Origin: Litoditis marina | Lineage: Eukaryota > Nematoda > Chromadorea > Rhabditida > Rhabditidae | DNA length: 64,000 bases | Direction: 5' to 3' | Assembly: GCA_964036275.1 (NCBI GenBank) | Contig: OZ038433.1 | Span: 16,684,257 to 16,748,256 of the forward strand | Shown here: one piece after another, positions 61,601 through 64,000 of the stretch | Layout of the letters: each line of letters opens with the position of its first letter | Numbering within the stretch: the stretch's first letter is position 1 | The notes under the pieces: generated by a model | Databases searched by the model: none | The model's input: the letters and a program-made list of their open reading frames with translations, nothing else | What the model was told of the DNA's origin: nothing | Position numbers and translations under genes: made by a program

Positions 61601-63085
61601 GCATGAATCAACGAGAACATTCGTTTTGACATAACTCAGACTAACGCTAAATTTTAATCTCACTTTTCACCAACTTTCACAACTTGAAGTCCGATTCGAA
61701 CCGTTGAGGGTACGGAGAGTTTTCTATACGGCAGTGATTTTCTCAAAAGAGACAGTTCGGGGCCCAGCAGCGACATAACCAGCCAAGTGTAGGTAGGCAT
61801 CTTGCCCGATCCAAACAGTCTACATGCATGGCGAGACCTGAAACTAATTACTCAAATTTTCGGTAATTGACCAAGACGCGGTCGGTCGGTTCAGGCTCGG
61901 TCGGCACATGTCCAACTGGCGGTCGGTAATGAACCAGTATAGGTAATACTCTAACTGCGGTTTTTCTTACCGACCGCCAGCGGGACACAGGCCGACCCAC
62001 ACTCTTATCACCGACCGCCAGTAGGACATGCGCCGACCGAGCCTGAAACGGCCGACCGCGTCTTGGGTAATTACCAAATTGATAATTGACCAAGACGCTA
62101 GTATCTTGAAATGTCATTTTCCAATTATGTATTGTCAAGGTTTTCCTTTGTTACAGAAATGGTACTCTCATAATTGTGTTAATACCTGCATTTTTATAGT
62201 GTGCGCGTAAAAGGTAAATGACTGCATTTCGGCTAGTTGGCAAGAGCGAAATGACATTTTTTTTTCAATCGTAAAGTTTAAAAGGAGCGGGAGGGACGGG
62301 GTGATCGTGAAATGGTATCGTGATAGTCATAGGTCGTTATTCATCAAAGCAACACTATGAGTCAAAGACAAATTTCGTACCAAATCGCGAACCAAATTGT
62401 GCTCAAACTTGAGCAAATGGTGTGTCCGAGTTCTAACGTGTTTTATTTACTATCTTTCTATCCTCTTGAAGTGGACTTGCTCAAGAGTCTCTGAAGAAAA
62501 CATCTTAATTATGTTACAAGTTTGCACAATTATTGTTCATAGCTTCATCAAACACTGACGATTGCATTTTTCTGAGAACCATTATTTCCATTTTGAGACG
62601 TTCATCGGTACGTTGAACTCTCATTGCTTCGATCTTCATAGCGGCCCTCTTCGCCGGCTGAAAGAGAAGTTTGCATGGAAAATGATAAGAGGATAGTTCT
62701 AATTCGAACGGTAAACAATTAACGATTGTGGATTGATCTGTAGCTAAATCACGTATTGTGACTCGAGTACAATTACAGATTGATATTACAAAATGTTCGC
62801 GTTCTCAAATCAGATGGAGCCCGTTTATTTGTAAATCAGATGGAGCCCGTTTATTTGTAAATCAGATAGGACACATTTTTATTATGCTACGAACAACTGA
62901 ACAAACGGAACGAACAAGAAGAATAAGTTATTAGGCACCTTTCCGTTTTTGTCCATCACTGCAACTAAGAACACCTTTCCGAATGCACCCTCTGCTATCT
63001 TTTTTTCCACTTCGAAGTTTTCGACCCTGTCTCCTAGGTCAATTCTTGGCTGAGGCAACGCGATACGAACGGGTTCCGCAAACAT
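58661..63085 (-). CDS. Casein-kinase-1 family protein kinase (TTBK-like, nematode type)
   Basis: Nine exons: 63085-62939, 62657-62560, 61837-61675, 61389-61309, 61053-60937, 60364-60288, 59805-59688, 59408-59287 and 58721-58661 (TGA). All phases join for 327 residues. The ATG is three bases behind TTTCAG. Kinase landmarks are a glycine loop KIAEGAFGKVFLV (about 29-41), the ATP lysine in AAMKIE (Lys57), an alpha-C glutamate in LKMEIMVL, the catalytic loop VHRDVKPSN (Asp149) and DFGMCR (Asp179). The CK1-specific GTVRYCSRHVHAHKEQGRHD comes next, then TGTLPWK and CEGCPPSF. It has a short C-terminal tail, unlike long TTBKs. Nematodes carry dozens of such kinases, many in the male germ line; that role is not shown here. 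The glycine loop lacks the first canonical Gly. Confidence 0.93.
60107..60147. repeat. Short tandem duplication in a kinase intron
   Basis: TGTGATGAAGATGACAAATT is repeated twice in tandem with a small spacer. Confidence 0.85.
60458..60641 (-). mobile_element. tRNA-like short element, copy B
   Basis: Minus-strand counterpart of 56939-57118 with the same head (TATAGTCGTCGCCAACGGAA) and tail (GAGAGACAGACATTTATAAA). Box A reads AGCGCAGTGGTTAGGGC and is better preserved than in copy A, while box B has decayed. It lies in intron 5 of the kinase gene, upstream of exon 60364-60288. Confidence 0.75.
61855..62080. repeat. Long foldback element with GGTCGGTCGG arms
   Basis: The left arm starts AATTTTCGGTAATTGACCAA and the right arm ends GGTAATTACCAAATT. 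The arms pair over about 80 bases, and inner CGACCGCCAG / CTGGCGGTCG words form further hairpins. It lies in intron 2 of the kinase gene, only 18 bases upstream of the exon starting at 61837 (in transcript direction). Confidence 0.88.
62800..62872. repeat. Tandem duplication in kinase intron 1
   Basis: AATCAGATGGAGCCCGTTTA with its following TTTGTA is repeated in tandem, and a third partial unit starts at 62860. Confidence 0.9.
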
Positions 63086-63146
63086 GGTCTGAAACATTTT
63101 ATACTATTAGTCAAATGCACAAGCTAAAACGCATTAGGCTACAGCT

Positions 63147-64000
63147 TATAGGCTACAAATTTGACTTCATAGGTTACGATTGGACGATTTTGGTATTTTC
63201 GCGATCGTCTGGCAACGATCGTTTTCCAGTTTCTCATCTACCGTACCCAGAATGAAAAACCTCTAAATATTTTCGGATAAATGACATCAGTGACGTGTTA
63301 GGAACATTTTGAAACCAAATTTGACTTCATATGTTACGATTGGACGATTTTGGTATTTTCGCGATCGTTTTCCAGTTTCTCATCCACCGTACCCAGAATG
63401 ACAAACCTCTTTATATTTTCAGATAAATGCTATCGGTGACTTGTTAGGAACATTTTGAAACCAAATTTTACTTCATATGTTACGATTGGACGATTTTGGT
63501 TATTTCGCGGTCGTCTGGCAACGATCGTTTTCCAGTCTACCGTACCCAGAATGAAAAACCTCGAAATATTTTTGGATAAATGACATCAGTGACGTGTTAG
63601 GAACATTTTGAAACCAAATTTGACTTCATATGTTACGATTGGACGATTTTGGTATTTTCGCGATCGTCTGGCAACGATCGTTTTCCAGTTTCTCATCCAC
63701 CGTACCCAGAATGAAAACTTCTGAATATTTTTTAGATAAATGCTATCAGTGACTTGTTAGGAACATTTTGAAACCAAATTTGACTTCATATGTTACGATT
63801 GGACGATTTTGGTATTTTCGCGATCGTCTGGCAACGATCGTTTTCCAGTTTCTCATCCACCGTACCCAGAATGAAAACCTCTAAATATTTTTGGATAAAT
63901 GACATCAGTGACGTGTTAGGAACATTTTGAAACCAAATTTGACTTCATATGTTACGATTGGACGATTTTGGTATGAAAACGATCGTCTGGCAACGATCGT
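63147..64000. repeat. Satellite of about 160 bp with an internal hairpin, running off the window
   Basis: Units starting GGAACATTTTGAAACC lie at 63301, 63447, 63600, 63760 and 63919, with a partial unit before. Unit lengths vary from 146 to 160 bp through small deletions. Most units contain CGATCGTCTGGCAACGATCG, a 7-bp perfect stem with a 6-base loop. The array begins right behind the kinase start codon, so it occupies the gene's upstream region. Confidence 0.95.

Overview
The window reads as genomic DNA from a nematode, most likely a rhabditid-like one. The clues are introns ending in TTTCAG-type acceptors, several genes whose ATG lies 0-13 bases behind such an acceptor with no obvious cis exon before it (the usual trace of spliced-leader trans-splicing), a muscle PDZ-LIM gene built like C. 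elegans alp-1, and a worm-style casein-kinase-1 relative. There is no bacterial, viral or CRISPR content. No species can be named from the sequence alone. Short introns, satellite arrays at both ends, many small inverted-repeat elements and one 200-N gap show a repeat-rich assembly.

Layout. 1-2540 is a 188-bp satellite, followed by an assembly gap (2541-2740) and a decayed satellite tail. 5480-28136 (+) is the PDZ-LIM (ALP/Enigma/ZASP) gene. Exon phases support a 480-residue PDZ-ZM-4LIM form and an alternative 1041-residue form in which a proline-rich and charged low-complexity block replaces the LIM domains. Three small genes lie antisense in its introns: a glycine/proline-rich tail (12041-12563), a secreted 158-residue helical protein (13848-15520) and a 72-residue peptide precursor ending in a dibasic-flanked amidation motif (17608-18437). 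29354-31704 (-) encodes a 184-residue membrane protein. 35838-41700 (-) is a complete ten-exon NUP43 gene of the nuclear pore Y complex. 41.7-49.4 kb is mostly transposon debris with a few exon-like fragments. 51644-57389 (-) is a basic coiled-coil/proline-rich gene whose 3' end is duplicated in inverted orientation inside its own intron, and that second copy has been hit by a retroelement ORF1. 58661-63085 (-) is a complete nine-exon CK1-family kinase. 63147-64000 is a second satellite of about 160 bp.

The most unusual signal is a set of partial ghost exons beside true exons in two genes. Where a reading frame can be compared, their differences from the true exon are mostly synonymous, so they look like fragments of copies that diverged under coding constraint, not decayed local duplicates. 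The second is the antisense candidate neuropeptide gene. The rest of the novelty is mobile: a TTAA-bounded element with three copies that share an open frame, a tRNA-like short element and several foldback families.

All exon borders were derived by hand from splice consensus and reading-frame phase. Family calls rest on remembered family motifs, with no database search.
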